A DNA stretch of 64,000 bases from Nocardia vermiculata NBRC 100427 (GCF_001613265.1 NZ_BDCA01000018.1:62001-126000), one strand, 5' to 3'; shown: positions 40,672 to 50,684, numbered from the stretch's first letter. Notes: generated from the letters alone by a model not told the origin. A program made the numbers and translations.

Positions 40672-43600
40672 ATGCGATCGGATAGCTCGGTGCGACTGGT
40701 GCGCCGCAGTGAGACCGCACCCCGGCCACGCGAATGGGGTGCCGATGCCCGAACGCTGTTCGCGGGCGGGTCGGCGGCCGATCCCGGCTGGCACCCCTGG
40801 CAGGTGCTGGGCGGGCCGGGGACCGGCAAGACCGCCCTGCTCACCGACCTCGCCGTCGATCGGATCACCGCCGGCGCGGACCCGTCGTCGGTACTGATCC
40901 TCACCCACTCCAAGCAGGCGGCGCTGCGGGTGCGCGGCGCGCTCACCCGGCAGTTGAACGCGGTAGCTCCCGGACTCGACGGTGTTCCGGGCGTCAGCCG
41001 TGAGCCCATGGTGCGCACCGTGCACTCCTATGCCTTCGCCGTGGTGCGCGAGCATGCCGCTGCCCGCGGCAATCCGCCGCCACGACTGCTCACCGGTGCC
41101 GAACAGGATGTGGTGCTGCGGGAGATGCTGCGCGGCGACCTGGCGGACATGGCAGACATGGCCGGTGGGACCGAGGGGGCCGCACCGCTGTGGCCGCAGC
41201 GCCTGCACGCGGCCCTGGGCACCAACGGTTTTGCCGAACAGTTGCGCGATCTCATGCTGCGGGCCACCGAGCGCGACCTCGGCCCCGAAGACCTCGTCGA
41301 CCTCGGCCGTCTGCACCACCGCGAGGAATGGGAGGCCGCCGGGGCGTTCGCACAGCGCTACGAGGAGATGATGCTGCTGCGCTGGTCGGTCGGCGTGCAA
41401 GCACCCGAGGCCAGCGCACCCGCCCTGGACGCGGCCGAACTCGTCGGCGCCGCGCTGGAAGTGCTGATCGCGGATTCCGAGCTGCTCGCCGCCGAACGCG
41501 ACCGGGTACGCACCCTGCTGATCGACGACGCCCAGCATGTGGATCCACTGGCCGCGCAGCTGATTCGCGCCATCGGTTCGGGCCCGGCGACCACGGTCGT
41601 CGCCGGAGATCCGGATCAGTCGATCTTCAGCTTCCGGGGCGCCGACACCGGATTCGTCACCGACCCGGGCGCCGCCGCCGCGCGCCGCATCGTCCTGCAC
41701 GACGACCACCGCTGCGCACCGGCGGTGCACGATGCCGTGGCCCGGATCGCGGCCCGGATGCCCGGCCGCACCGAACACCGCTTCGACGTGCGGATCGGCG
41801 GTCCGCATCTCCTCGGCGAACCGGCGGTCGACGGTCAGGTACAGGTCCGGGTACTCACCACCCCGGCCAAGGAGGCGGCATTGATCGCCGACCACCTGCG
41901 CCGTGCCCACCTGACCACCCAGGTGCCGTGGTCGCGGATGGCGGTGGTGGTGCGATCGGTACCGCTGTCGCTGGGCCCGCTGCGCCGCGCGCTGACGGCT
42001 GCGGGTATTCCGGTGCTGCGGCCCAAACCGGATATCCCGCTGGCGCGGCGGCGCGGCGCGGCCTGGATGTTGCAGTCGCTGCGGGCACTGCTGGTCGTCG
42101 AACGCGACCGCCCGGGGGCGTTCACCGCGGACGACGCGCTGGATCTGCTGGTCGGTCCGCTGGGCGGAGCGGACCAGATCAGCCTGCGCCGGTTACGCCG
42201 TGGGGTGCGGCGCGCGATGATCGCCCGGGGGGACAAGGGGAACGCGGAAGCCGACGTCGATACGGACGCGGTGCCCGGCGGCGATACCGGCGCGGTGCCC
42301 GGCGACGGTGCGGGCCCGCCGCTCGACCATGACACGGACGCGGGATCCGGCGGCCCGGGCGACGGTGACCGGGACGGCAGCGGTGATGAGGACCTGGCGC
42401 CGTATTCGGAGCTGGACCGTTCCACCGCGGTGGTACTCCGCGATCTCATCACCGCGGTCGGCGACCGCAGTGTGATCGAACAGCTCACCGAGGTCGAGGT
42501 GGCGCCGCTGGTGCGGGTGCTGAAGGCCGTCGACCGGGCCCGGCGGGCGCTGCGCCGCGGTGCCGGTCTCGAAGATGTGCTGTGGGCGCTGTGGACGGCT
42601 TCCCGGTTGGAGAAGCGCTGGGTGGCACAGTCCGAGCGGGGCGGACCGGGCGCGGTGCAGGCCGACCGTGATCTGGATGCGGCCGTCGGCCTGTTCGATG
42701 CGGCCGCGGCCCATGTGGACCGGCTCCCCGGCGCCTCCCTGGAGGGCTTCGTCGAATATCTGGAATTACAAGAGATCAGCCAGGATTCGGCACCATTGAC
42801 CGAACCCGGCGACGCGGTCGCCATCGTCAGCGCGCATGCCGCGGCCGGTCGAGAATGGGATGTGGTCGCGGTAGCCGGCGTGCAGGAGGGGATCTGGCCG
42901 AATCTGCGCCCGCGCGGCACCCTGCTGGGCGTCGAGGAGCTGGTCGATCTGGTCGGCGGTGTCGCCGAGCCCGGTGAGCAGCTCAGCCGCGCCGCACCGA
43001 TCCTGGCCGAGGAGCGCCGGCTGCTCCTGCTGGCGTGCAGCCGGGCGCGGTTCAGCCTGCTGGTCACCGCCGTCGAATCCGTCAGTGGGGACCGGGACCT
43101 GGTGCCGTCCCGATTTCTCGCCGAACTCGATCCGGACGCACAGCCGGGGGAGCCCGGCCGTGTCCCGGCACCGGTCGATCCGGGCCGCGCGCTGGTGGCG
43201 CAGGCCTTGATCGCCGAGTTGCGCGGCGTGGTCTGCGACGACGAGGCCGAACCGCATCGCCGCGAACGCGCCGCCGGCCAACTGGCCCGGTTGGCGCGAG
43301 CCGGGGTGCCGGGCGCACACCCCGACGAGTGGTACGGCCTCGTGGATCCCAGTTCGGAACTGGCACTGTGGGATTCCGGTGACGGACCGGTGGCGCTGTC
43401 CCCGTCGACCGTGGAACTGCTGAGCACCTGTCCGCTGCGCTGGGCCCTGGAACGGCACGGCGGCAGCGACGGCGACAATCCGCACGCCGTCAAGGGCAAC
43501 CTGGTGCATACGCTGGTGCAGGCACTGGCGGGCCGGGTCACCGAGGAACAGGTCAAGAAGGCACTGGTCAAGGCGTGGAAGACGGTGGACCCCAGTGCTG

Positions 43601-44193
43601 GTGAGGACGGTCCGCGGAGCTGGCACTCGCGCCTGGAACTACGCCGCACCGAGTCGATGGTCGACACCTTCGTGGCCTGGGTACGCAACACCCGTGACGA
43701 GTTGGAGGCGGTCGGCGTCGAGGTCCCGGTGGACTGTGTCCTCCCGGCGCGCGACGCCGACGAGATACCGGTGCGCATTCGCGGTCGAGTCGACCGGGTG
43801 GAGCGAGATGCCTTCGGCCGCTTCGTTATCGTCGATATCAAAACCGGGAAGACGCCGATCACCAAGCAGTCCGCCCAGCAGCACGCCCAGCTCGCCACCT
43901 ACCAGGTGGCCGCCGGTGCGAACGGCCTGAGCGCCGAGGACGGCAGCGACACCGAACCCGGCGGTGCCCGGCTGGTCTACGTGGCCAAGCCCAGCCGGGG
44001 CAGCGCCACCGAACGCCTCCAGTCCGCACTCGACTCCGACGGTATCGCCCAGTGGCGCGACAATATTCACGCCGCGGCCGCGGCTACGCGCGGGCCGAGC
44101 TTCCTGGCCATGCGCAATGACGGATGCCGGCACTGCCAGGTTGCCGGGAGCTGCCCGGTGCAGGACCGGGGCCGCCAGGTGACGCAGAGATGA
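40672..44193 (+). CDS. adnA: AdnA subunit of the AdnAB helicase-nuclease
   Basis: This UvrD-family helicase of about 1173 residues has a C-terminal RecB-like nuclease. The Walker A motif is GGPGTGKTALL, the helicase motif II region is RTLLIDDAQHVDP, and motif III follows in AGDPDQSIFSFRGA. The nuclease motif VDIKTGK is near the end, with Cys residues in CPLRW and CRHCQVAGSCP that resemble an iron-sulfur nuclease staple. AdnAB resects double-strand breaks in actinobacteria. An acidic, Gly/Asp-rich insert (42232-42412) interrupts the helicase part. Start is uncertain: ATG 40672, GTG 40669, GTG 40648 and GTG 40606 are all in frame. It overlaps adnB in ATGA. Confidence 0.93.
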   Translation: MRSDSSVRLVRRSETAPRPREWGADARTLFAGGSAADPGWHPWQVLGGPGTGKTALLTDLAVDRITAGADPSSVLILTHSKQAALRVRGALTRQLNAVAPGLDGVPGVSREPMVRTVHSYAFAVVREHAAARGNPPPRLLTGAEQDVVLREMLRGDLADMADMAGGTEGAAPLWPQRLHAALGTNGFAEQLRDLMLRATERDLGPEDLVDLGRLHHREEWEAAGAFAQRYEEMMLLRWSVGVQAPEASAPALDAAELVGAALEVLIADSELLAAERDRVRTLLIDDAQHVDPLAAQLIRAIGSGPATTVVAGDPDQSIFSFRGADTGFVTDPGAAAARRIVLHDDHRCAPAVHDAVARIAARMPGRTEHRFDVRIGGPHLLGEPAVDGQVQVRVLTTPAKEAALIADHLRRAHLTTQVPWSRMAVVVRSVPLSLGPLRRALTAAGIPVLRPKPDIPLARRRGAAWMLQSLRALLVVERDRPGAFTADDALDLLVGPLGGADQISLRRLRRGVRRAMIARGDKGNAEADVDTDAVPGGDTGAVPGDGAGPPLDHDTDAGSGGPGDGDRDGSGDEDLAPYSELDRSTAVVLRDLITAVGDRSVIEQLTEVEVAPLVRVLKAVDRARRALRRGAGLEDVLWALWTASRLEKRWVAQSERGGPGAVQADRDLDAAVGLFDAAAAHVDRLPGASLEGFVEYLELQEISQDSAPLTEPGDAVAIVSAHAAAGREWDVVAVAGVQEGIWPNLRPRGTLLGVEELVDLVGGVAEPGEQLSRAAPILAEERRLLLLACSRARFSLLVTAVESVSGDRDLVPSRFLAELDPDAQPGEPGRVPAPVDPGRALVAQALIAELRGVVCDDEAEPHRRERAAGQLARLARAGVPGAHPDEWYGLVDPSSELALWDSGDGPVALSPSTVELLSTCPLRWALERHGGSDGDNPHAVKGNLVHTLVQALAGRVTEEQVKKALVKAWKTVDPSAGEDGPRSWHSRLELRRTESMVDTFVAWVRNTRDELEAVGVEVPVDCVLPARDADEIPVRIRGRVDRVERDAFGRFVIVDIKTGKTPITKQSAQQHAQLATYQVAAGANGLSAEDGSDTEPGGARLVYVAKPSRGSATERLQSALDSDGIAQWRDNIHAAAAATRGPSFLAMRNDGCRHCQVAGSCPVQDRGRQVTQR

Positions 44194-47100
44194 TCACGCC
44201 CGGCGAGCTGGCGCAGGCGCTGGGTCTGCCGCCGCCGACGGACGAGCAGGACGCCGTGATCGCCGCACCGGCCGGGCCCACGCTCGTGGTGGCCGGTGCC
44301 GGGGCCGGGAAGACCGAAACCATGGCCTCGCGGGTGGTGTGGATGGTGGCCAACCGGCTCGTCGCCCCCGATGCGGTGCTGGGCCTGACCTTCACGCGTA
44401 AAGCCGCGCAGCAGTTGACCACACGTATCCGCACCCGGCTGGCCCGGCTGGCGGGTGCGCCGCTGATGCGCGACATCGACGCCGGTGGGCGTCTGCGGGC
44501 CACCCTGCTGGGATCCGAACCGGAGATCAGTACTTACCACTCCTACGCGGGCCGGTTACTGGGCGAACACGGTCTGCTGCTGCCGGTGGAACCTTCGGCC
44601 ACCCTGCTCACCCAGACCCAGTTGTGGCAGCTCGCGCACCGCGTGGTCACCGGTTGGGACGGTGATCTCGATACCGAGCGCAGCCCGGTCTCGGTCACCG
44701 AATCGGTTCTGGCCTTATCGGGTCAGCTCGCCGAACACCTGGTGGAACCCGAACAGTTGGTGCACGCACACCGTGAGCTGCAGCATCTGGTCGACACCCT
44801 GCCCGCGGGACCGCGACAGCGCGGTGGGCCCAAACAGGAATTACGCAATATCGTCGAGGTGCAGCGTGACCGAGTGGCGCTGCTACCGCTGGTGGAACGG
44901 CTCGGCGAGGAGCTGCGCCGCAGGGGCGCACTGGATTTCGGCTCGCAGATGTCGTTGGCGGCGCGGCTGGCGGTTACCCATCCGGAGGTCGCCGACGCCG
45001 AGTGTGACCGCTTCCGGCTGGTACTGCTCGACGAATATCAGGACACCGGGCACGCCCAGCGCATTCTGCTGGCCGCCCTGTTCGGTGAGCGCTCGGCCGT
45101 CGACATCGGGGCGGAAGGGTCCGATTCGGGCGGTGCGGCCCGTCCCGCGGTGACGGCGGTCGGCGATCCGATGCAGTCCATCTACGGCTGGCGTGGTGCG
45201 TCGGCAGCGAATCTGCCGCGTTTCACCACCGACTTCCCGGCCGCGCCCGGGGTTCCGGCTCCGGTGCTGCCGTTGCTGACCAGTTGGCGCAACCCGCCCG
45301 AAGCACTGGATCTGGCGAATCTGGTGGCCGAACCGCTGCGCGACAGCGGGGTGCGGGTGGACGCGTTGCGTCCCAGACCACAGGCGACCGCCGGTGCGGT
45401 AGCACTGGCGCTCGCCGAAACCGTGGCAGCCGAACGTGATTGGGTTGCCGAGCGGATCGCCGCCGAATGGGCGCAGGCGGCCGAGCGTGGCGACCCACCG
45501 CCCACCTCCGCGGTCCTGGTACGCCGCAATGCCGATGCCGCACCGCTCGCCGAGGCACTGCGGGCGCGGGGACTACCGGTGGAGATCGTCGGCCTCGGTG
45601 GCCTGCTGGCCACTCCCGAGGTCGCCGATATCGTGGCCACCCTGCGCCTCATCGCTGATCCCGGCGCCGGTAGTGCGGCGATGCGGATTCTCACCGGCGC
45701 CCGCTGGCGCATCGGGGTGAGTGATCTGGCCGCCTTGGCGGCGCGGGCGCGGGAGTTGTCGATCGTGGCAGACCACGGCCGCGCCGAACCGATCACCGAT
45801 GCCGCCACGCTGTCGGCGGCACTGCGCGAGGTAGCACCCGAACCTGCTGAACAGGCGGGTATCGCCGATGCGATCGCCGACCCCGGACCGGCGCAACGAT
45901 ATTCGGAATCCGGGTACGCCCGCATCGATGCGCTGGGCCGCGAGCTGGCGGCACTGCGCGAGCGCGCCGGACAACCCCTGTCGGAGCTGGTGGCCGATGT
46001 GGAACGGACCATCGGGGTGGGCGTGGAAACCCAGACCCGGCGGGCCGGTGCGGGAACGGGCGCCGGTCGCGAGCACCTGGATGCCTTCGCCGACGTGGTG
46101 GCCGGATTCGCCGGAGACCATCGCGCCACCCTGCCCGGTCTGCTGAGCTTCCTCGCCGCCGCCGAGGAGGTCGAAAACGGGTTGGAGCCGGGCGAAGTGG
46201 AGGTGGCGCACGACCGCGTGCAGATTCTCACCGTGCACGCGGCCAAGGGGTTGGAGTGGGAGGTGGTGGCGGTGCCGCACGTCTCGCGCGGACTGTTCCC
46301 CTCCGGAACCGCCGCCGGGACCTGGCTCGGTGCGCTCGCCGAACTGCCCACCTCCCTGCGGGGTGACCGGCAGCGCGAAACCGACTCCGGCGCCGACGAA
46401 TCCACGGCACGCGACGGAGTCCCGGTGCTGGAGTTGCGCGAACTCTACGATCGCACCGACCTCGAGCAGGCCATCAAGGCGCACAAGGACGCGCTCGGCC
46501 GCCGCCGCCTCGACGAGGAGCGGCGGCTGTTCTATGTCGCGCTGACCAGAACCGAACGCGCACTGTTTGTTTCGGCGCATCACTGGGCCGAAACCGGATC
46601 GGCCCCGAAGGGCCCCTCGGATTTCCTGCTGGAGTTGAAGCGGTGGACCGAGCATCCGCAATCACCCGGCCACGGCACCATTCGTGTCGAGCTGTGGGCC
46701 GAGACCCCGCCCGCCGACGCCGTCAACCCGTTCACCGACCGTCCCGATGTGGCGAACTGGCCACGAGACCCGTTGGAACACAACCGGTCTGCTGTCGAGT
46801 CGGGTGCAGCGCTGGTGCGCGCGGCACTGCGTGATACCCGGGCCCCCGCCGGGGAGCCCGGGCCCGCGTCCGAGTCGCCGCACCAGTTGGAACTCTTCGA
46901 CGATCCGGACAACGACAGCGGTTCGTCCGCAGCTACCGGGCCCTCGGATGTGCCGGCCGCGGATTCGTCCGAAGGACCGGCAGGGTGGGCAGCGGCAACC
47001 GGTAGTTCGTCCGACGAGGAGCCGCGCATCGCAGCCGGGGTGCCCGACTCCGATCCGGAGGGCTGGGCCGCCGATGTCGACGCACTGCTCGCCGAGCACT

Positions 47101-47852
47101 TCGCTCCCGAGGACGGCATCCGGGAAGTGGAGCTGCCCACCCAGCTGCCCGCGACCGCGCTGGTCGATATGCGGGCCGATCCGGCGAAGCTGGCGGCGCG
47201 ACTGCGTCGCCCACTGCCGTATCCACCGAGTCCACTCGCCCGCCGCGGCACCGCATTCCACGCGTGGCTGCAACGTTGGTTCGGCGCGGTCGGCCTGCTG
47301 GATTTCGACGAACTACCCGGCGCCGCGGATGGTGCGGACAGCGACGGCGATCTGATTCGGTTGCAGGAGGCGTTCCTGGCCTCGCCGTGGGCGGACCGGA
47401 ATCCGCTCGAGGTGGAGGTGGGGTTCGAGACGAGTATCGGCGGCACGCTGCTGCGCGGCCGGATCGACGCGGTGTTCGCCGAGCCCGGCGGTGGCTGGGT
47501 GGTGGTGGACTGGAAGACCGGTGCCGAGCCGACCCGCACCCAGGAGAAATCGGTCGCGATGCAGTTGGCGGTCTACCGGATCGCGTGGGCCCGGATGATG
47601 GCGGCCCGCACCGGCGACACCGAGGCCCGGATGCTGGAAAAGGTCGGTGCCGCCTTTCATTACGTCCGCAGTGGACACACCGTGGCGCCGGCGAACCTGC
47701 CCGATCCGGACGAACTCGCCGACTTCATCGCCGCGGCGGCACCGCGCTGGGCGGCGGCTCCCGATCCAGGGGAGCCCGAAGACCCCGGGCCCGAGGAACC
47801 TGCGCCCGAGGAACCTGCGCCCGAGGAACCTGTGCCCGAAGAGCTGGAGTAA
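44190..47852 (+). CDS. adnB: AdnB subunit of the AdnAB helicase-nuclease
   Basis: The protein has about 1220 residues and starts MITPGELAQALGLPPPTDEQ, as AdnB proteins do. The Walker A motif is AGAGAGKTETMASRV, motif II is VLLDEYQDTGHAQR, and a late helicase motif is QILTVHAAKGLEWEVVAVP. The C-terminal nuclease has VVDWKTGAEPTRTQEKS. It pairs with AdnA as motor and nuclease of the break-resection machine. It is longer than mycobacterial AdnB because of a Ser/Asp/Gly linker (about 46900-47070) and a Pro/Glu repeat tail. The ATG overlaps the adnA stop, ensuring equal synthesis. Confidence 0.95.
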   Translation: MITPGELAQALGLPPPTDEQDAVIAAPAGPTLVVAGAGAGKTETMASRVVWMVANRLVAPDAVLGLTFTRKAAQQLTTRIRTRLARLAGAPLMRDIDAGGRLRATLLGSEPEISTYHSYAGRLLGEHGLLLPVEPSATLLTQTQLWQLAHRVVTGWDGDLDTERSPVSVTESVLALSGQLAEHLVEPEQLVHAHRELQHLVDTLPAGPRQRGGPKQELRNIVEVQRDRVALLPLVERLGEELRRRGALDFGSQMSLAARLAVTHPEVADAECDRFRLVLLDEYQDTGHAQRILLAALFGERSAVDIGAEGSDSGGAARPAVTAVGDPMQSIYGWRGASAANLPRFTTDFPAAPGVPAPVLPLLTSWRNPPEALDLANLVAEPLRDSGVRVDALRPRPQATAGAVALALAETVAAERDWVAERIAAEWAQAAERGDPPPTSAVLVRRNADAAPLAEALRARGLPVEIVGLGGLLATPEVADIVATLRLIADPGAGSAAMRILTGARWRIGVSDLAALAARARELSIVADHGRAEPITDAATLSAALREVAPEPAEQAGIADAIADPGPAQRYSESGYARIDALGRELAALRERAGQPLSELVADVERTIGVGVETQTRRAGAGTGAGREHLDAFADVVAGFAGDHRATLPGLLSFLAAAEEVENGLEPGEVEVAHDRVQILTVHAAKGLEWEVVAVPHVSRGLFPSGTAAGTWLGALAELPTSLRGDRQRETDSGADESTARDGVPVLELRELYDRTDLEQAIKAHKDALGRRRLDEERRLFYVALTRTERALFVSAHHWAETGSAPKGPSDFLLELKRWTEHPQSPGHGTIRVELWAETPPADAVNPFTDRPDVANWPRDPLEHNRSAVESGAALVRAALRDTRAPAGEPGPASESPHQLELFDDPDNDSGSSAATGPSDVPAADSSEGPAGWAAATGSSSDEEPRIAAGVPDSDPEGWAADVDALLAEHFAPEDGIREVELPTQLPATALVDMRADPAKLAARLRRPLPYPPSPLARRGTAFHAWLQRWFGAVGLLDFDELPGAADGADSDGDLIRLQEAFLASPWADRNPLEVEVGFETSIGGTLLRGRIDAVFAEPGGGWVVVDWKTGAEPTRTQEKSVAMQLAVYRIAWARMMAARTGDTEARMLEKVGAAFHYVRSGHTVAPANLPDPDELADFIAAAAPRWAAAPDPGEPEDPGPEEPAPEEPAPEEPVPEELE
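47790..47834 (+). repeat. 15-bp tandem repeat at the 3' end of adnB
   Basis: Three copies of CCCGAGGAACCTGCG stand head to tail, with one base change in the third and a partial fourth behind it. In the protein they encode PEEPA repeats close to the C-terminus of AdnB. The unit is a multiple of three, so copy number could vary without breaking the gene. Confidence 0.9.
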
Positions 47853-47881
47853 CCGGAGGTCCGGAAGGCCACCGCGGGCGA

Positions 47882-48283
47882 TCAGCGCATCGAGGGCGCC
47901 TCGCGGCTGATCCGCAGCGCCTGCGTGATCATCGGAAACTGCAGCGGCAGTCGCAGCACCGACACCCATTTCACCGGCTTCGGTGCCTCGGCGTTGCGCA
48001 CCGAGTCCGCGGCGAATTGCACATTGGCCGGAAAGACCGCGATGAACAGCAGTGCCGCGATCCGCCCGCCCAGACGCCGCGTGCGCGGCACCGCCAGTGC
48101 CGTCGCGACCCCGAGTTCGGCCACGCCGGAGAGATAGGTGTAGGTGCGGGCCCGGCCCGGCAGCGCCGGCGGGACGATCGAATCGAACGGTTTCGGCAGC
48201 ACGAAGTGCAGGGTGCCCATGCCGAACAATGCGGCACTCATCAGCACGGCGCGCCGCTGCGCGGCGCGAGGGATATCACTCAT
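47882..48283 (-). CDS. DoxX-like small membrane protein
   Basis: The 133-residue protein has four hydrophobic segments, including LMSAALFGMGTLHFVLPKPF and YLSGVAELGVATALAVPRT, the latter typical of the DoxX-like family. The C-terminal part has VKWVSVLRLPLQFPMITQAL. The function is unknown; some relatives take part in thiol and redox stress protection. The start ATG 48283 has AAAGGACGAG upstream. It converges with adnB, leaving only 29 bases between stops. Confidence 0.82.
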   Translation of the reverse strand: MSDIPRAAQRRAVLMSAALFGMGTLHFVLPKPFDSIVPPALPGRARTYTYLSGVAELGVATALAVPRTRRLGGRIAALLFIAVFPANVQFAADSVRNAEAPKPVKWVSVLRLPLQFPMITQALRISREAPSMR

Positions 48284-48380
48284 AGGTTCTCGTCCTTTCC
48301 CGGCCCCACTGTGGCACTCGCGTGCCCCGTCCGTCGAGTCGGTCCCGTGCCGGTACGCTCCCGGTTTGTGGCACAGGTGA

Positions 48381-49463
48381 GTGACGACGGATCCGGGGGA
48401 TGCCGTGTTCGGTAAGGGCCCGCGAGGGCTGGGTCGGTTGACCGAGAGTCCGGACTACGCGCTGGTCGGCATTCTCCGCATTCCGGAACTGCGCATCAGC
48501 CCGTGGGTCTCACTCGCCCGCCGGGTCATGTTCGCGATTCTGCTGCTGGTGCTCGCCACTCTGGTGGTGTATTTCGGTCGCGACGGCTATCACGACGCCC
48601 GTGGCGAGGAAATGACCCTGCTCGATGCCGCGTACTACTCGACGGTGTCGCTGTCCACCACCGGCTACGGCGATATCACGCCACTCACCGAGCAGGCGCG
48701 GCTGATCAACACCATCGTTATCACCCCGCTGCGTGTGCTGTTCCTGATCGTGCTGGTCGGTACCACCCTGCAGGTCCTCACCGAGCGGTCACGTCAGGCG
48801 TTCAAGATTCAGCGATGGAGGCAGAAGGTGCGTAATCACACCGTGGTCGTCGGCTACGGAACCAAGGGGCGGACCGCGATCGACGCGATGCTCGGCGACG
48901 GGGTGCAGCCCTCGGAGATCGTGGTGGTGGACACCGATGCGACCGCGCTGGAGATCGCGGCCAACGCCGGCCTGGTGACGGTGCACGGGCCGGCGACACG
49001 TTCGGATGTGCTGCGTCTGGCGGGGGTCCAGCACGCCGCCTCGCTGGTGGTGGCGGCAAACCGGGACGACACGGCGGTGCTGGTCACCCTCTCCGCGCGC
49101 GAACTCAATGCGAAGGTCAAGATCGTCGCGGCCATCCGGGAGGCGGAGAACACACATCTGCTACGGCAGTCGGGCGCCGATTCGGTCGTGATCTCCTCGG
49201 AGACCGCGGGACGGCTGCTGGGCATCGCGACCATCACCCCGCGCGTGGTCGACATGATCGAGGATCTGCTCACTCCGGAGGCCGGGTTCGCGATCGCCGA
49301 ACGTGATGTCGAATCCGACGAGGTCGGTGGCTCGCCGCGGCACCTGCGCGACATCGTGCTCGGCGTGGTCCGCGAGGGCATCCTCATCCGGGTCGACGAG
49401 CCCCAGGTGGACGCGCTCGAGCCGGGGGACAAGCTGCTGTTCATCCGCCGCGTCCAGAAGTAG
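48381..49463 (+). CDS. Two-TM potassium channel with RCK (TrkA-N) domain
   Basis: The 360-residue protein has two membrane helices flanking the selectivity filter in STVSLSTTGYGDITPLTE, then a cytosolic RCK domain with the Rossmann motif VVVGYGTKGRTAIDAML and a C-terminal TrkA-C-like part. It should be a ligand-gated potassium channel regulated by a nucleotide or ion bound to the RCK ring. In Mycobacterium tuberculosis the equivalent gene (Rv3200c) sits next to nudC, as here. GTG 48381 is used; GTG 48405 is an alternative. Confidence 0.9.
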   Translation: MTTDPGDAVFGKGPRGLGRLTESPDYALVGILRIPELRISPWVSLARRVMFAILLLVLATLVVYFGRDGYHDARGEEMTLLDAAYYSTVSLSTTGYGDITPLTEQARLINTIVITPLRVLFLIVLVGTTLQVLTERSRQAFKIQRWRQKVRNHTVVVGYGTKGRTAIDAMLGDGVQPSEIVVVDTDATALEIAANAGLVTVHGPATRSDVLRLAGVQHAASLVVAANRDDTAVLVTLSARELNAKVKIVAAIREAENTHLLRQSGADSVVISSETAGRLLGIATITPRVVDMIEDLLTPEAGFAIAERDVESDEVGGSPRHLRDIVLGVVREGILIRVDEPQVDALEPGDKLLFIRRVQK

Positions 49464-49485
49464 CCCGGGCCGATAGTCTCGGTAT

Positions 49486-50415
49486 GTGTCGCTATTCGAA
49501 CTGAATGATCTTCCGCTGCTGTCGCGTTCCGCCCTCGATCGTGCCGAGACGTTGCGTTCGGACGAGCAGGCACTGAAGCAGGGCTGGTCGGGTGCCAAGC
49601 TGCTGCGCATGACGCGGCGCGGCCAGGTCCGGGTCGAGGGTGAGCGCATCGTCTTCGAGAGCGCTGTGCAGTACTCGGCGGAGCCGGCGCCCGAAGCCGT
49701 GCTGCTGGGGGTGATCGAGGACGAGCACATCTGGGCCATCCGCGACAACGACCTCGACGGCGAACTGATGGATCTGCGGGTGGTGGGTGCCGCGCTGCAG
49801 GTCGACGATGTGCATCTCGGGGTGTTGTCCACCGCGCTGGCGTTGTTGAACTGGCACGATCGTGCTCGCTACAGCGCCGTCGACGGCAGCTTGACCACAC
49901 CTTCCAACGCCGGGTGGTCGCGGATCGACGCGGCCGGGCACGAGGAGTTCCCCCGCATCGATCCGGCGGTCATCTGCCTGATCCACGACGGTGCCGATCG
50001 GGTGCTGCTCGGCCGGCAGCAGAACTGGCCGGAAAAGATGTTCTCGTTGTTCGCGGGTTTCGTGGAGGCCGGCGAATCGCTGGAGCGGTGTGTGGCGCGT
50101 GAGATCGGCGAGGAAGTCGGCGTCGAGGTGCGCGACATCCGTTATCTGGGCAGCCAGCCCTGGCCGCTGCCGCGGTCGCTGATGCTGGGCTTCGCCGCAG
50201 TCGCCGATCCGGAGGCCCCGCTGGTCTTCTCCGATGGTGAGATCGCCGAGGCGCACTGGTTCACTCGCGACGAGGTGCGCCAGGCACTGGCTTCGGGCGC
50301 GTGGGGTTCGGTCACCGGTGAGACCGCGGCGGCCGGGCAGCAGCGGCTACTGCTGCCCGGGTCCATCTCCATTGCCCGCACGATCGTCGAGTCCTGGGCT
50401 GCCGCGGAGGTCTGA
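49486..50415 (+). CDS. nudC: NAD(+) diphosphatase
   Basis: This 309-residue Nudix hydrolase has the catalytic box GFVEAGESLERCVAREIGEE (GX5EX7REUXEEXGU pattern fully present). The NudC-specific SQPWPLPRSLMLGF follows and sets NADH specificity. It splits NAD(H) into NMN and AMP and can remove NAD caps from RNA. The start is GTG 49486, 22 bases after the channel gene, so both are likely co-transcribed. It converges with the mycoredoxin gene, with 17 bases between stops. Confidence 0.95.
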   Translation: MSLFELNDLPLLSRSALDRAETLRSDEQALKQGWSGAKLLRMTRRGQVRVEGERIVFESAVQYSAEPAPEAVLLGVIEDEHIWAIRDNDLDGELMDLRVVGAALQVDDVHLGVLSTALALLNWHDRARYSAVDGSLTTPSNAGWSRIDAAGHEEFPRIDPAVICLIHDGADRVLLGRQQNWPEKMFSLFAGFVEAGESLERCVAREIGEEVGVEVRDIRYLGSQPWPLPRSLMLGFAAVADPEAPLVFSDGEIAEAHWFTRDEVRQALASGAWGSVTGETAAAGQQRLLLPGSISIARTIVESWAAAEV

Positions 50416-50432
50416 TCCGGCGGTCGGGCCGG

Positions 50433-50684
50433 TCAGCCGATCGCGGAGAGGGCCTGCTTCACCTGGGCCAGGGTCGGATTGGTCGCCGTCGACCCGTCGG
50501 CGTACTTCAAGGTCGGCACCACGTGGTTGCCGCCGTTGACACGCCCGACGAACTCGGCCGCCTCCGGATCCTGTTCGATATCGACCTTGGAGTAGGTGAT
50601 GCCGGCCTCCTGGAGTTGCTTCTCCAGGCGGCGGCAATAGCCGCACCAGGTCGTCGAGTACATGGTCAGGTCAGTTGCAGTCAC
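50433..50684 (-). CDS. mrx1: Mycoredoxin-1
   Basis: The 83-residue thioredoxin-fold protein has the active site CGYC in LTMYSTTWCGYCRRLEKQL and the cis-proline segment VVPTLKYADG. Mycoredoxins reduce protein-mycothiol mixed disulfides in actinobacteria that use mycothiol instead of glutathione. Length and motif match the mycobacterial protein (Rv3198A). GTG 50684 is chosen because it gives the family length; the frame extends further upstream through the uvrD2 promoter region, but that extension is not conserved-looking. Confidence 0.92.
   Translation of the reverse strand: MTATDLTMYSTTWCGYCRRLEKQLQEAGITYSKVDIEQDPEAAEFVGRVNGGNHVVPTLKYADGSTATNPTLAQVKQALSAIG

Noticed and set aside
41835..43898. 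Minus-strand open frame of 687 codons inside adnA
   Set aside because: The Ser/Arg/Thr-rich translation is typical of the antisense frame of high-GC genes, and adnA motifs on the plus strand are complete.
47790..47834. CRISPR-like array
   Set aside because: The repeats are contiguous 15-base units in a coding frame without spacers.
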